From CAJGCS01 sp045589955 (GTDB taxonomy: Bacteria; Bacillota_I; Bacilli_A; ML615J-28; CAG-313): 20,553 bases of DNA. Of the stretch, positions 20,537-20,553 are shown piece after piece (the first letter of the stretch is position 1; every line of letters begins with the position of its first letter). Where the stretch lies: contig JAZNQD010000070.1 of the NCBI GenBank assembly GCA_045589955.1, positions 1-20,553 on the forward strand, given 5' to 3'. Below the pieces are notes generated by a model. That model was not told the origin of the DNA, made no database searches, and saw nothing but the letters and a program-made list of their open reading frames with translations. The translations under genes and the position numbers were made by a program.

Positions 20537-20553
20537 ATGCGCATTTCAGAAAA
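20537..20553 (+). CDS. Start of an unidentified gene (3' end outside window)
   Basis: ATG with a GAAAGG ribosome site behind a perfect promoter encodes MRISE before the window ends. Too little is present to name it. Confidence 0.6.

Overview
The window comes from an AT-rich, low-GC Gram-positive-type bacterium that uses the standard code: TGG encodes Trp, TGA is a working stop, and CCA is encoded in the tRNA gene. Sigma-A promoters with 17-nt spacers, strong Shine-Dalgarno sites and hairpin-plus-U terminators are easy to read. A superoxide reductase (desulfoferrodoxin), a BspA-type leucine-rich surface protein and a zinc-ribbon PlsC-like acyltransferase suggest an anaerobic, possibly host-associated Bacillota of the Erysipelotrichia/Mollicutes-related kind. 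That placement is inference.

The two halves differ sharply, and they meet at a tRNA-Leu gene (9781-9865, minus strand). Left of it (1-9780) every gene is on the minus strand and the content is accessory. It holds three RhuM-family genes or fragments (two broken), an Xre-type regulator, a lipoprotein with a 28-codon upstream ORF, and an AAA ATPase with a DUF4143-type nuclease-like tail. It also holds a fused pair of pseudogenes (DUF1016/YhcG and a TPR regulator tail), an operon of nucleoside phosphorylase, a 104-aa protein and a pRiA4-ORF3-like protein, a DinJ/YafQ toxin-antitoxin pair, and a MerR regulator with a damaged or non-standard start. Most units have their own promoter and terminator. 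The spaces between them carry paralogous non-coding repeats: a ~213-bp unit at 3008-3219 and 7603-7816 with tandem tRNA T-arm-like motifs and two minus-strand terminators, and adjacent hairpins with a conserved loop and covarying arms. The far end shows a tRNA-Leu 3' stump with its own terminator (1857-1917), in the same orientation as the intact tRNA-Leu. This looks like an old, decaying tRNA-associated island assembled from single-operon modules. No integrase or transposase is present.

Right of the tRNA (9929-20553) all genes are on the plus strand and look intact. They are a MarR-regulated heterodimeric ABC exporter (three overlapping or abutting genes), an acyltransferase/RlmD-type rRNA methyltransferase operon, a GNAT acetyltransferase, superoxide reductase coupled to a Dabb-domain protein, a BspA-like LRR surface protein, and the first codons of another gene behind a consensus promoter.

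The observations most worth following are the repeat module with its covarying hairpins and attenuator-like geometry, the tRNA-Leu stump and the odd anticodon arm of the intact tRNA-Leu, the 28-aa leader ORF, the MerR gene start, and the phosphorylase operon.
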